Below are positions 52,976 through 62,629 of a stretch of DNA of 64,000 nt, piece after piece. The position numbers and the translations under genes are program-made. Position 1 is the stretch's first letter. Every line of letters begins with the position of its first letter. The stretch spans positions 1,240,001 through 1,304,000 of the forward strand of contig NZ_JBHTJI010000001.1 in assembly GCF_042675665.1 (NCBI RefSeq), in the 5' to 3' direction. The notes below the pieces were generated by a model, which was not told the DNA's origin, searched no databases, and saw nothing but the letters and a program-made list of their open reading frames with translations. The DNA is from Mariniflexile jejuense (lineage in GTDB: Bacteria > Bacteroidota > Bacteroidia > Flavobacteriales > Flavobacteriaceae).

Positions 52976-54130
52976 TTAAAAGCGTTTATTATAATTAAAA
53001 ATGAATTGGCAAGCTTCTCTAATAGCTCCATCTCCAGAATTTTTAGAAAGCACAATATCTGCATGTTGTTTAACAACATCGGTAGCATTGTTTGGCGTTA
53101 ACGACCAACCTACACTGCAAATATTGGTTAAATCGTTTACATCATCGCCTAAATATGCAACATTGTTAAGTGATATATTTTGTTTTTTTAAAACATGCTG
53201 CAATAAGCTATATTTATCTTTTACTCCTAAAAAAACGTGATTTATTTTTAGTTTCTGCATGCGTTTTGCAACCAATTCAGATTGCTCTGAGGTCATTACC
53301 ATAACCTCAATATTAAACTGACGCAAGATTTCTAGCCCCATTCCATCACGCATATCAAAACTTTTGGTATGTTCACCATTTTCAGTATATGTTATGGTGC
53401 CATCGGTGAAAACGCCATCAACATCTAACACCAAATGCGTTATTTTTTGAGATAATTTTTCTCTTTTTTGGCGTTCAATAAGCAAAGTTTCAACAGCTAG
53501 CCAATCGGTTTCAGAATCAATCTCCATTAGAGTATCTTCAGGCATTTTAACAACTGCTACCTTTTCTCCAATTCTGTTTTTATGTTTCTGTAAAGCTTGT
53601 TTGGTTGTGGTATAAACAGATCCGTTTTCAACCAACAAACCTTCAAAATCTTGTCGGCGTGGTCTTTTATGCGGATTATAATTGATAGCAGTTCCGTTTT
53701 CGTTCCATAAAAAACGATGGGTATTTACTACTGTTAAAGCAGAATCATAACCATTATTTAATTTATCTAAACAGGCATTAATATCATTTCTTTTGGTGAA
53801 TGGCGATGTGGCTTGAAGCAAACAAAATACATCAAAATCATAATTTATTTTTTCAGCAAATTCCAACATCGCGAATTCGGTAGATGCCGTATCGGTAGCA
53901 CTTTCATCACTTCGTAAATACGCTTTAACTTTTGGCGTCCAATGGTATTCTTTTGCTATAAAATCTATAATGGTATCATCATCTGTATATACATGTATCT
54001 CGTCTAACTTTGAAAATATGGCTTCCGCTAAAACCCAAGTGAATAGTGGTCTTCCAACCATTTTTCGTTTGTTTTTATTTGGAATTCCTTTGGAATTTTT
54101 TCTAAGAGGAATGAAACCGATTTTTTTCAT
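52976..54130 (-). CDS. CMP-sialate synthetase fused to HAD phosphatase
   Basis: A 384-residue fusion. Residues ~1-225 are a cytidylyltransferase (FIPLRKNSKGIPNKN CTP loop, LLQATSPFTKR), which activates sialic acid as CMP-sugar. Residues ~232-384 are a KdsC-like HAD phosphatase with complete motifs: DVDGVFTDG (nucleophile Asp and acid Asp), MTSEQS, KDKYSLL and YLGDDVND. Animal CMAS has the same layout but a changed first Asp. An active phosphatase would release the 9-phosphate left by a NANS-type synthase. It precedes the synthase gene by 16 nt. Confidence 0.92.
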   Translation of the reverse strand: MKKIGFIPLRKNSKGIPNKNKRKMVGRPLFTWVLAEAIFSKLDEIHVYTDDDTIIDFIAKEYHWTPKVKAYLRSDESATDTASTEFAMLEFAEKINYDFDVFCLLQATSPFTKRNDINACLDKLNNGYDSALTVVNTHRFLWNENGTAINYNPHKRPRRQDFEGLLVENGSVYTTTKQALQKHKNRIGEKVAVVKMPEDTLMEIDSETDWLAVETLLIERQKREKLSQKITHLVLDVDGVFTDGTITYTENGEHTKSFDMRDGMGLEILRQFNIEVMVMTSEQSELVAKRMQKLKINHVFLGVKDKYSLLQHVLKKQNISLNNVAYLGDDVNDLTNICSVGWSLTPNNATDVVKQHADIVLSKNSGDGAIREACQFIFNYNKRF

Positions 54131-54205
54131 GGATAACGTAATAAATTTGGTTTATATGAATCGCTAAAATACGTTTTTTAAAGAAGACATTCTACAAATA
54201 AAAAC

Positions 54206-55120
54206 TTAGTCTACTAAACTAGATTTATTTTTTACAAACTTACTTAACTCAGAAGTAAATATCTTAGCTCCATTTATATAAAGATGCGATTTGTCGTAAA
54301 AGTAATCTTGGTTTTTATAAATACTACTCGTTGTGTCATAAACAAATACACTATGCTCTGGCTGTGTTAATTTTTTAAATCTGGTATAAAAACGACTATC
54401 GAAACTACTAAAACTGGGCGAAAATACAAACACCAACTTTATTTTATGTAATTCACAAAGTTTTTGAATGGTATTAAATGCCTTTAATCTGGATTCTTCT
54501 TCAAATTTCGGATTATAATCTTCTATTTGATTATTATAATCCAATGTTACATCGTTCTTTTTTAAAATACCCATGGAGCCAAAAGAATCTATAGGGTTTC
54601 TTGTATTTACAAAAGCATCTCTAAACAAAGAATGAAATTTATTGTATCGACCCAAAAAGAACATATATGATAATGGACTATTTATATTTTGTGTTACCAA
54701 TTCGTGATTGATGTAATTATATTTGGTTAAAGGAAGTACAGCATCTTCTCTATAATTTAAACTTGGCTCTTTTATAAACTGACTAGAATTATCTATACTT
54801 AGCAAGACATATTTAGGTGGCTTATTGAATTTAAGTAATGTTTCTAATATAAATTTATGAAACTCAACATGAGAACCTTGATACGATAAATTATACGCTG
54901 TTAAACCTGTTTCCTGTTCTAACTGTCCCGTTAAAATATTACCTGCTCCTCTAGACGATCCTAAAACAATAATATCCTTGTTTATTTTGCCATGTAACAT
55001 AAGTTCTAATCGCTTATCATATTGCCTCTTGGGAGTTTCTTGTAATAGAAACCAAACACCTTTTTCTATGACAAAAAAGATTAATGAAAAAATTAATATG
55101 CGTTTTATAAAAAGTTTCAT
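54206..55120 (-). CDS. SGNH-fold protein paired with MBOAT O-acyltransferase
   Basis: A 304-residue protein with an N-terminal membrane anchor (about 5-25) and an extracytoplasmic SGNH-like domain. IIVLGSSRGAGNI holds the likely catalytic Ser, and DKSHLYINGAKIF holds the Asp-x2-His pair. Such AlgJ/AlgX/DltD-like partners act with MBOAT proteins to O-acetylate exported glycans. The ATG at 55120 lies 1 nt after the MBOAT stop codon, supporting a functional pair. Confidence 0.83.
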   Translation of the reverse strand: MKLFIKRILIFSLIFFVIEKGVWFLLQETPKRQYDKRLELMLHGKINKDIIVLGSSRGAGNILTGQLEQETGLTAYNLSYQGSHVEFHKFILETLLKFNKPPKYVLLSIDNSSQFIKEPSLNYREDAVLPLTKYNYINHELVTQNINSPLSYMFFLGRYNKFHSLFRDAFVNTRNPIDSFGSMGILKKNDVTLDYNNQIEDYNPKFEEESRLKAFNTIQKLCELHKIKLVFVFSPSFSSFDSRFYTRFKKLTQPEHSVFVYDTTSSIYKNQDYFYDKSHLYINGAKIFTSELSKFVKNKSSLVD

Positions 55121-55121
55121 A

Positions 55122-56561
55122 TTAAAACTGAAAGTAGATAAATTCTTGCTGCTCTTCACTGGTATAAATAAATATGATTGCTATTAAAACCATATAAAAT
55201 GACCATCGTAAAACTTTATTTTGCTTAATTAAAAGCAACTCAATAGCATATTGCTGGGTTCTACCCAACCATTCAATAAACATAAATACAACTATTAAAA
55301 TTATTACATTAGTAGGTCTTACTTCTGGTAGTTTAAATAATGAATCTTTAAAAATATTAACAATATAATTCCATGCATGAGAAACATTTTCAGCTCTAAA
55401 AAATATCCATGCAAACACTGAAAGACTGAATGTTAATAGCATTTGAAAAAACTCCTTAACCGAAGGTATATTGGCATTTTCAGCAACCACATCCAAGTTA
55501 TTCCTATTGGATTTGGCGAGTAATAATGGCAAAAAATAAAGTGCATTTAAAAGTCCCCAAACAATAAAAGTCCAGTTGGCTCCATGCCAAAAACCACTCA
55601 CTAAAAAAATAATGAACGTATTTCTAACTTTCATCCATGTTCCGCCGTGGCTTCCACCTAACGGAATGTATAAATAATCTCGAAACCAAGTAGAAAGTGA
55701 TATATGCCAACGCCTCCAAAACTCAGCCATATCTCTAGAAAAATAAGGAAATGCAAAGTTTTGTTTTAAATTGAAACCAAACAATCTTGAAGTCCCAATA
55801 GCAATATCAGAATACCCAGAAAAATCGCCATAAATTTGAAATGTAAAGAACAAAGCACCCATTACTAAGGTACTTCCAGAATAATTATCAGAATTATTGA
55901 ATATCATATTCGCATATTCCGCACAATTATCGGCAATCACTATTTTTTTAAATAAACCCCAAAGTATTTGTTTACAACCATCTACAGCTTGCGAATAATG
56001 AAATTGGCGTTTCTTATAAAATTGCGGCAATAAATTTGTTGCACGCTCAATAGGACCAGCTACTAACTGCGGAAAGAAACTAACAAAAGCTAAAAATGAT
56101 ATAACATCTTTTGTAGGCTCTAATTTCCGTCTATAAACGTCAATACTGTAACTTAAGGTTTGGAAGGTGTAAAAACTAATGCCCACTGGTAAAATAATAT
56201 GCAAAGTATTTGCTGAAACCTGCGTTCCAAAAAGTGAAAAAGCATCAATAAAACTTTCAACAAAAAAATTGTAGTATTTAAAAAACCCTAAAAAGCCAAT
56301 ATTTACACAAATACTTAACCATAAGAAAGCTTTTCGTTTTCGTTCATTTTCTTCATGCAACAAACGCAAACCAATACCATAATCTAAAATAGAACTAAAA
56401 GCAATAAGACTTAAAAAGCGCCAATCCCACCAACCATAAAACACGTAACTTGCTACTACCAAAAGTAAGTTTTGATACTTTAAATTTTTTGCCGTAACAA
56501 ACCAATAAAGCACAAATACTATTGGTAAAAACACAGCAAAATCTAATGAATTGAACAACAT
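55122..56561 (-). CDS. MBOAT-family O-acyltransferase
   Basis: A 479-residue polytopic enzyme. MLFNSLDFAVFLPIVFVLYW is the typical start of the AlgI/DltB group, and the catalytic His lies in VSGFWHGANWTFIVWG (about residue 319). AEFWRRWHISLSTWFRDYLYIPLGG, shortened here to WRRWHISLSTWFRDY, is also diagnostic. It would move acetyl groups across the inner membrane to an extracytoplasmic acceptor, probably the glycan made here. Confidence 0.94.
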   Translation of the reverse strand: MLFNSLDFAVFLPIVFVLYWFVTAKNLKYQNLLLVVASYVFYGWWDWRFLSLIAFSSILDYGIGLRLLHEENERKRKAFLWLSICVNIGFLGFFKYYNFFVESFIDAFSLFGTQVSANTLHIILPVGISFYTFQTLSYSIDVYRRKLEPTKDVISFLAFVSFFPQLVAGPIERATNLLPQFYKKRQFHYSQAVDGCKQILWGLFKKIVIADNCAEYANMIFNNSDNYSGSTLVMGALFFTFQIYGDFSGYSDIAIGTSRLFGFNLKQNFAFPYFSRDMAEFWRRWHISLSTWFRDYLYIPLGGSHGGTWMKVRNTFIIFLVSGFWHGANWTFIVWGLLNALYFLPLLLAKSNRNNLDVVAENANIPSVKEFFQMLLTFSLSVFAWIFFRAENVSHAWNYIVNIFKDSLFKLPEVRPTNVIILIVVFMFIEWLGRTQQYAIELLLIKQNKVLRWSFYMVLIAIIFIYTSEEQQEFIYFQF

Positions 56562-56579
56562 GATGTATTGATTATAGAA

Positions 56580-57458
56580 TTAATAGGATAATAATTGCAA
56601 ACTTACTTTTTTAGTAATGGTGCTTTTTTTAACGGGTTTTCTAAACTTTAAAATTGAAAAAAACTGAAAAAATACTATAAGCAATGCTTTAAAAAAAAGC
56701 TTAAAATATCTAATATCTGAAAGTGCATATTTTTTAAAATTATGAAGCAAAAGTTTTAAAATTTTAACACTTGGGTATTTATAATAAATTAAATAATACT
56801 TGATTGAATTTATCAACTGCCTTTCAAACCGGAAATAATTTCGTTTTTGAAGCTTCCGTTTTTCAACGTCAACCCGATGGTTTACCATGATGTTGCTGTT
56901 ATATTTAATATCAAATCCTAAATCTAAAACCTCAATTGCCAAAGCCGATTCTTCGCCATAAATATCCATCCAAACCGGAAAACCATTTGTTAAATTATAC
57001 ACATCTTTTTTTATGGCGAAACCGCAACCAACAAAATCGTTTGTAAAAAAAGATTGAGAAGGTTTGGCTCGTTTTAACGCTTCAACATCCGATTTAAACA
57101 AACCTCGAATTTCTTGAAAGGCAATGATTCCTAAATTTTGATTTTCATCAAATTCGGAAACTATCGTGGTAATGAAATCAGTACTTATCGGATGCGCATC
57201 ATCATCAAGACCAATAAAAATAGTGCCTTTCGCTTTTTTATATAAAATATGTCTTGCTGGTGAAGCACTTATGCTTTCTTTGGAAATTGTCCAGTTTACC
57301 CAATTAAATTCATCAATTATAGCTTCGGTTTTAGAACAACCATCAATAAATACCAAAACCTCATGAATAGAACTATCTATAAAATTTTTTAATTTATTTA
57401 GGGTAAAAACCAAATCGTCTGGTCTATTTTTTGTAACGATAAGAAACGACAGTTTCAT
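56580..57458 (-). CDS. Glycosyltransferase family 2
   Basis: A 292-residue GT-A enzyme. LSFLIVTKNRPDDLVFTLN opens the fold, IFIGLDDDAHPIS holds the Asp triad, and FVGCGFAIKKDVYN and EESALAIEVLDLGFDIKYN follow. A hydrophobic stretch near residues 255-275 may associate it with the membrane. It overlaps the upstream GT4 gene by 4 nt and is followed by the MBOAT gene. Confidence 0.9.
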   Translation of the reverse strand: MKLSFLIVTKNRPDDLVFTLNKLKNFIDSSIHEVLVFIDGCSKTEAIIDEFNWVNWTISKESISASPARHILYKKAKGTIFIGLDDDAHPISTDFITTIVSEFDENQNLGIIAFQEIRGLFKSDVEALKRAKPSQSFFTNDFVGCGFAIKKDVYNLTNGFPVWMDIYGEESALAIEVLDLGFDIKYNSNIMVNHRVDVEKRKLQKRNYFRFERQLINSIKYYLIYYKYPSVKILKLLLHNFKKYALSDIRYFKLFFKALLIVFFQFFSILKFRKPVKKSTITKKVSLQLLSY

Positions 57459-58609
57459 TTATTAGATTCGATTAAAACAGATTGGTAAAGGGTAATAATT
57501 TTAGGTTGCAAGATAGCACGATTATAATATTGGTCAATAAATTTTACATTATAATTCTGAGCATCTTTTCGAAGTGTTTCATTTTTCAGTGCCTCTTTTA
57601 TTAAGTTTGATATTTCAATCGCACCCAAAGGGTTATGAATTAAATAACCGTTTTTTCCGTGTGAAATAACTTCTTCGGTAACATTTCCTGGATTGGATTG
57701 GATTGGAAACGCACCCATACCCATAGCTTCTAATAAAACATTGGGCATACCGTCTGAAATACTATTAGCTATATGAATACAACTTTCGCCCATAATTTTC
57801 AATAGACTTTCATTTTGCAAAAAAGCATATCTGGAATAAATTTCTATATCTAAATCTGAAAAAAAACTAGAGTTTTTAATATGTCTTTCAACTGAATTAT
57901 CTGCACTATAAACAATCAATTTATAGGTTTTTAATAGGCTTATTGGTAACAATTCTATTGCTTTTAAAACTATAGATGCTTTACCTACACCATCATCATA
58001 TCCTTTTATTAAAATAATGTTTCGTTTAGAGATAGGTTGCATATTATTTTGGTTTATAGTTAATCCGCCATTACCAGGAAATACACCTAAAAATTTTGAA
58101 TTATAGCCATTTTCAACCATCAAATTGTAATCGCGTTTACAATCGGTTATTGCATAATTAACACGATTATAAAAACGTTGTAATTGTTGTTTTGAAACCC
58201 CAAGTTTATCATAATAAAACACGTCGCTTCCCCATGATGAATATATAAAAGGTAACTTATTAGTTTCCATGATAGATAAAATGGGCAACCCCGATAATTG
58301 CATTTCAAAACAATGCACTATATCTGGTTTTATAGCATTTAAAGTCTTATTGAAAACCGAAGTAACAGATCGTTCATTTAACTTTTGAATAGACGCGTAT
58401 AACTTTGGAAAATTCTTTTTTATGGTGGTTCTAAATGGGAAATTCCATCGCAACTTCCAGCCCTTTATTTGTGTTACCCATGTTATTTTATCAGACTTTG
58501 GGCCACCATCGGTTACATCAAACCAAAAAACTTCATAACCAGAATCTTTCAATTGGTTTACCCATTGAAAAAAGTGGTGATTTGGTATGGCAACCATGAG
58601 GATTTTCAT
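57455..58609 (-). CDS. Glycosyltransferase family 4
   Basis: A 384-residue GT-B enzyme. The N-terminal half includes VHCFEMQLSGLPIL and YSSWGSDVFYYDKLG, and the C-terminal half carries ANSISDGMPNVLLEAMGMGAFPI with the E-x7-E-type catalytic region, here DGMPNVLLEAMG. Its ATG overlaps the stop codon of the preceding GT2 gene by one base (TAATG), which indicates coupled translation. Confidence 0.92.
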   Translation of the reverse strand: MKILMVAIPNHHFFQWVNQLKDSGYEVFWFDVTDGGPKSDKITWVTQIKGWKLRWNFPFRTTIKKNFPKLYASIQKLNERSVTSVFNKTLNAIKPDIVHCFEMQLSGLPILSIMETNKLPFIYSSWGSDVFYYDKLGVSKQQLQRFYNRVNYAITDCKRDYNLMVENGYNSKFLGVFPGNGGLTINQNNMQPISKRNIILIKGYDDGVGKASIVLKAIELLPISLLKTYKLIVYSADNSVERHIKNSSFFSDLDIEIYSRYAFLQNESLLKIMGESCIHIANSISDGMPNVLLEAMGMGAFPIQSNPGNVTEEVISHGKNGYLIHNPLGAIEISNLIKEALKNETLRKDAQNYNVKFIDQYYNRAILQPKIITLYQSVLIESNK

Positions 58610-59553
58610 TAAATCTTAAATAATGGTTTAAATTTAGTATCTCCTTTTTTAATAATTTTAAAAATATAGTAAAAAAAACTAATGCGTATTAATTTAATTT
58701 TTAAAACTCTATTATAACAAAGTCTTTCAGTATTAATAAACTCAAGGCATTTTTTTGCTGCCTTAAAATTCCTTTCTGCAAGTGCCTGCCTAAAAAAACC
58801 TAAGGTCATTTTTAGAACAGCAAGCTTTATTTTTTTTGTATTTGAAAGTCTTAATACAGTGCGTTTTGCTTCAAAAAAAGAATTCAAACCAAAATCGACT
58901 TGTCTGTAAAAACTATTTGTTGAAGAGGTTTCTCCAATTCTATAATAAATTAGGTCTTGATTAATAACGGCAATCTCTTTTTTCTCAAAAAGAGCTCTTG
59001 CATACAATTCATGATCTTCAAGAATATGCATATCTTCACGCATCGGCATATACTTTTGCAAAACACTTTTTTTCCATAATGGAGCAACCATCATCATTGG
59101 AAAATCACCTATTACAAATTCCTCAAAACTGTTTTTGGGTATTGCAAGCTCATTAGTAGTTTCATTCATAATAAAGTCTTTAAATACACCATAAAATTCT
59201 TTCAATTTGCAAACAACTAAATCATTATTTCTTATAGTTTTCATTTTTAACTCAAGGTGCTTGGGATGCATAATATCATCACTATCAAAAAACTGTATAA
59301 ACATACCATTTGCACGCTCAAAGGCATAGTTTCTGCAAGAACTTGGTCCCTTTATTATTTTATTAGGCCGTTCTAGTAACCTAAAACGAGAATCTTCCTT
59401 GATTAAATCATTTATTACTTCTATTGTATTATCAAAACTGCCATCATCTACAATAATGCACTCCCATTTTTGGTAGGTTTGTGCCGTAATCGAATTTATA
59501 GTTTCTACTATTAAATGCTCACGATTAAATACTGGAATTATTATAGATATCAA
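58609..59553 (-). CDS. Glycosyltransferase family 2
   Basis: A 314-residue GT-A enzyme of the common SpsA-like type: MISIIIPVFNREHLIVETIN at the start, IIVDDGSFDNT nucleotide-binding Asp, FDSDDIMHP metal site, and EDHELYARALF catalytic region. The C-terminal tail of about 80 residues is basic and may bind membrane. It lies 10 nt downstream of a GT4 gene. Confidence 0.92.
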   Translation of the reverse strand: MISIIIPVFNREHLIVETINSITAQTYQKWECIIVDDGSFDNTIEVINDLIKEDSRFRLLERPNKIIKGPSSCRNYAFERANGMFIQFFDSDDIMHPKHLELKMKTIRNNDLVVCKLKEFYGVFKDFIMNETTNELAIPKNSFEEFVIGDFPMMMVAPLWKKSVLQKYMPMREDMHILEDHELYARALFEKKEIAVINQDLIYYRIGETSSTNSFYRQVDFGLNSFFEAKRTVLRLSNTKKIKLAVLKMTLGFFRQALAERNFKAAKKCLEFINTERLCYNRVLKIKLIRISFFYYIFKIIKKGDTKFKPLFKI

Positions 59554-59563
59554 AAGATTTATT

Positions 59564-60724
59564 TTAATTTATTTGATTATCAAAGAGTTTGATATACTTT
59601 TTAGAAATTCTATTCACAGAATAATTTTCTATATAATATTGCCTTACATTTTCTTTTATGCAAATAATCTCATTGCTTTCCATGTTAGATACAGCTTGAA
59701 TTTGGTTGACTAACGTATCTTTATCAGATATATCAAACCAAAAATTATTTAAAGTCCCTAACAATCTATCTTCCATAGCTCCAACTCGAGTAGATATAAT
59801 TATTTTTCCAGAAGCCATAGCTTCAATTCCAACTAATGGACCTGCTTCTTCTATCGAAGGTATAATTAAAACATCAATTGATTTAAAAAAATCAGCTATT
59901 TTATTAGGGCTAATTGTTTCTAAAATAGTAATATTGGGTGCTAACAACTTATTCACTTCATCCTGTAACGGTCCTGAACCAGCAACTATTAATTTTTGTT
60001 GTAATTTATTGAAAGTTTTCAACAATTCTATCACTCCTTTTTCTTCCGAAAAACGTCCTAAATATCCAAAAGTTAATTCCTTTTTCTCTAAAACAGGTAT
60101 TGTCAATAAATTTTGCTCCTGTAATGTTGTTTGGTCAATTACTTCAATAGTTTGAGCCTTAAACTTTTTTAGTAAATTTGCATTTGTAATAGAGTGAACT
60201 AAAACTACTGGAACTAATTGAATTAATTGTTCTAATCCTTTTGGTATTGATTTTATTTTACCTGTAGTTCTTATAACAAATGGCTTCTTCTTATCGTGAC
60301 AATATTTTATAACATCATTCAAAATGTTTAAATGCATTGTCCCACAGTATAAAACTGCACTAGCATTATCTATTTCTTTCTTTAAAATATTAAGTTTTAA
60401 TTTATGAAAATCAAATAATTTTCTACTTATTTTATTGTCTACAAGAAAATACGTTGGAGTTTGTTTTTGGTGATATTTTTTTACTAAAAAACTAATTAAC
60501 TTCAAAAAAACATTCGACTTATATAACAGATAGTATATATTACTCCAATTACACTTTACACCTTTTATTGCTTCAGAATTTGAAGTCATAAAGAAAAGTG
60601 ACACAACCCGTATTTCATAGTTTTCCGACAAAGCATTAATAATGTTTTTCGTTTCTATTTCCCTTCCTCCAATATCATCAATCAAACCTATTATTAAAAT
60701 TTTTTTATAACTTTTTACAGACAT
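59564..60724 (-). CDS. Glycosyltransferase family 4
   Basis: A 386-residue GT-B enzyme. KILIIGLIDDIGGREIETKN gives the Gly loop, LTFGYLGRFSEEKGVIEL opens the donor domain, and IPSIEEAGPLVGIEAMASGK carries the E-x7-E pattern. It follows the interrupted acyltransferase gene after a 45-nt gap, the largest on this side of the cluster. Confidence 0.92.
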   Translation of the reverse strand: MSVKSYKKILIIGLIDDIGGREIETKNIINALSENYEIRVVSLFFMTSNSEAIKGVKCNWSNIYYLLYKSNVFLKLISFLVKKYHQKQTPTYFLVDNKISRKLFDFHKLKLNILKKEIDNASAVLYCGTMHLNILNDVIKYCHDKKKPFVIRTTGKIKSIPKGLEQLIQLVPVVLVHSITNANLLKKFKAQTIEVIDQTTLQEQNLLTIPVLEKKELTFGYLGRFSEEKGVIELLKTFNKLQQKLIVAGSGPLQDEVNKLLAPNITILETISPNKIADFFKSIDVLIIPSIEEAGPLVGIEAMASGKIIISTRVGAMEDRLLGTLNNFWFDISDKDTLVNQIQAVSNMESNEIICIKENVRQYYIENYSVNRISKKYIKLFDNQIN

Positions 60725-60769
60725 GACAATTCTACTTTAGAATGATAGATACAATAACAAAATTAAACA

Positions 60770-61853
60770 CTAATTGCCCAAATTTACTTTATACAGAAAA
60801 AACTTTCTGAATGATATATTTTTAAATAACAATGATCTTTTCTCAATCAAATGCCATGAAACATATCCGAAACCTATTGAAATTATCGCTGACCAAATTA
60901 TTAGATAGTATGTACTCATTGTAAAATAATACATTAATGCTTGTTGTATAGGAAAACTATATATATATACCATAAGAAGCATCACCAAATTTACCAAAAT
61001 TATTACGTATAGAATACGACATAAAACCTAAAAGTATAATTGCCATAGATAGTAAAATATGTTTAATTAAGCTATACATATTAAAATAAATTGTAATACC
61101 TAAAAGTAACAATATAATAGCGAGTAATAAAGACTTACGCTTAATGTTTCCAAAATCAAACACCGCTAAAGTGCTGCCAAAAACAAAAAAAGCGCCCAAA
61201 TCTAAAAATTCATACCCATTCATACCAAATAACTTCGAACCCGAAAACCTATCTAAGTAAAAACTATTTAACATCAAAAAACACATGGTTACGTAAAGCA
61301 ATACAACTTTAACTATTTTATCATGGTTTCTAAAGTAAAATAAAAAAGCTACCCCTATATACATAGAAAACTCATAGCGTATAGTCCATAACGACCCATT
61401 TATAGAGTGATAATGATTAACATCAAACACACCATTTATAACTGGTTGAAATAAATAAAGGGATAAATTATTGGGCAGATAAGTATAATAAGCTGTATTT
61501 AGGTAAAAAGGAATATCTCCTTCATAAACTAAAGGTATTAGCATCAAAGTCAATACTAAAACAACAAAAAGTGCAGGAAATAACCTTAAAAACCGTTTTT
61601 TAAAATATTCCAATAGTGTATTACTACGCTGTAAACTTTTAAAAATAAAATAGCCACTTATTACAAAAAAAACATCTAAACCTAATCGAGCCAACACGAT
61701 CTGACCATTAGTTAATTGGTAAAGCCATTGTTTACTTTCACTTGCTCCTGATAATGGATAAGCATGTGAAATGACTACAAACAAAGCGAATAAGAATCTT
61801 AGAAAATCAAAATTATTGGCATGTAAACTTTGCCTGTAAGCACACTTAATCAA
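60770..61853 (-). pseudogene. AT3-family acyltransferase, interrupted at a (TA)6 tract; possibly phase-variable
   Basis: The first frame (61853 to 60957) encodes 298 residues of an OafA/YrhL-type membrane O-acyltransferase: NNFDFLRFLFALFVVISHAYPL with the catalytic His, LDVFFVISGYFIF and GSLWTIRYEF. It stops right after DASYGIYI. A second frame continues IYSFPIQQALMYYF and ends SWHLIEKR, the usual AT3 C-terminus. The break lies exactly at TA x6 (60958-60969). Adding one TA unit joins the frames into 361 residues reading YGIYIYSFPIQQ, the family consensus. Either a phase-OFF state, a recent mutation or a sequencing error would explain it. It overlaps the upstream GT2 gene by 4 nt. Confidence 0.85.
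60958..60969. repeat. (TA)6 dinucleotide tract inside the AT3 gene
   Basis: Six TA units lie at the point where the acyltransferase frame breaks. With six units the frame ends at TAG; with seven, or with four, it would stay open. The length suits slipped-strand change. Confidence 0.95.
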
Positions 61854-62629
61854 AACTTACTTGGTTTGTTGTTTATAAATTTCAGCAAATAAACATAGCG
61901 TTTAAATACATAATAAATATTTGAAAACAATGTTTTAAATGCTTGAAGTATTGAACCCACAAATCCCTTTGTTGCACTAAAAAAACTAATATCTTGATGC
62001 CACAATTGATAATTACCAACCACATCATTTTTAAATCTAAAAAACAATTGTTTATTGCTGCGCTTAATATCGTAAGCAAAAATGGATGGCACAAAATCAA
62101 TATCGTAACCCGCATTTAAAACCCTTACTGTCCATTCTTTATCCTCAAAAGTTGGTACATCTTCCCTAAAAGGATGTTGCTCCCACACAGTTCTACTAAA
62201 GGCAGAACCCGAAAATATCAATCCTGATTTATTGGGATCTTGTTTTGCTGAAATGTTATTGATATAATTTTTATAATCGTTAGGTTGATGCAGGCATCGT
62301 AGTCCTGCCAAATTAGGGTTTTCTTGAAACTTTGCCTTTATCAATTTGAAAAAATCATGACTTACAGGATACGAATGCGCACTAAATATAACCACTATGG
62401 GGTTTTTAGCTTCTTTGGCACATACATTAGCACTTCCTCCAAAACTATATTGCTCGATAGTAACAAAACGTGCATGATATTGCGCTGCAATGGATTTACT
62501 TGCATCGGTAGATAAGTTGTCTAGTACAATAATTTCATCAATATTTTCAGCATAGCGTTCTGTTAAATTTTTCAACAAAAACTGTAAAGCATTGGCTTGA
62601 TTTTTATTTCTAATAACAACTGAAATCAT
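61850..62629 (-). CDS. Glycosyltransferase family 2
   Basis: A 259-residue GT-A enzyme. ISVVIRNKNQANALQFLLKN and IIVLDNLSTDASKSIA open the nucleotide fold; VIFSAHSYPV stands where DxD is usual, and FEDKEWTVRVLNAGYDIDFV is the catalytic-acid region. The N and S residues replacing the metal-site acids make it somewhat unusual, though many rhamnosyl-type GT2 proteins share this. It overlaps both neighbours by 4 nt. Confidence 0.88.
   Translation of the reverse strand: MISVVIRNKNQANALQFLLKNLTERYAENIDEIIVLDNLSTDASKSIAAQYHARFVTIEQYSFGGSANVCAKEAKNPIVVIFSAHSYPVSHDFFKLIKAKFQENPNLAGLRCLHQPNDYKNYINNISAKQDPNKSGLIFSGSAFSRTVWEQHPFREDVPTFEDKEWTVRVLNAGYDIDFVPSIFAYDIKRSNKQLFFRFKNDVVGNYQLWHQDISFFSATKGFVGSILQAFKTLFSNIYYVFKRYVYLLKFINNKPSKF

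Noticed and set aside
52960..53088. Extended N-terminus for the sialic acid synthase
   Set aside because: The added residues are an out-of-frame reading of the end of the CMP-sialate synthetase-phosphatase gene; the conserved start MNTYKKPYIIAEIG begins at 52959.
57205..57366. Plus-strand short frame in the GT2 gene
   Set aside because: It is a shadow of the GT2 gene's conserved DDD region.
59706..60155. A 149-codon plus-strand frame inside the GT4 gene
   Set aside because: It is antisense to a complete GT-B enzyme with conserved motifs and has a low-complexity, Ile/Ser/Asn-rich product.
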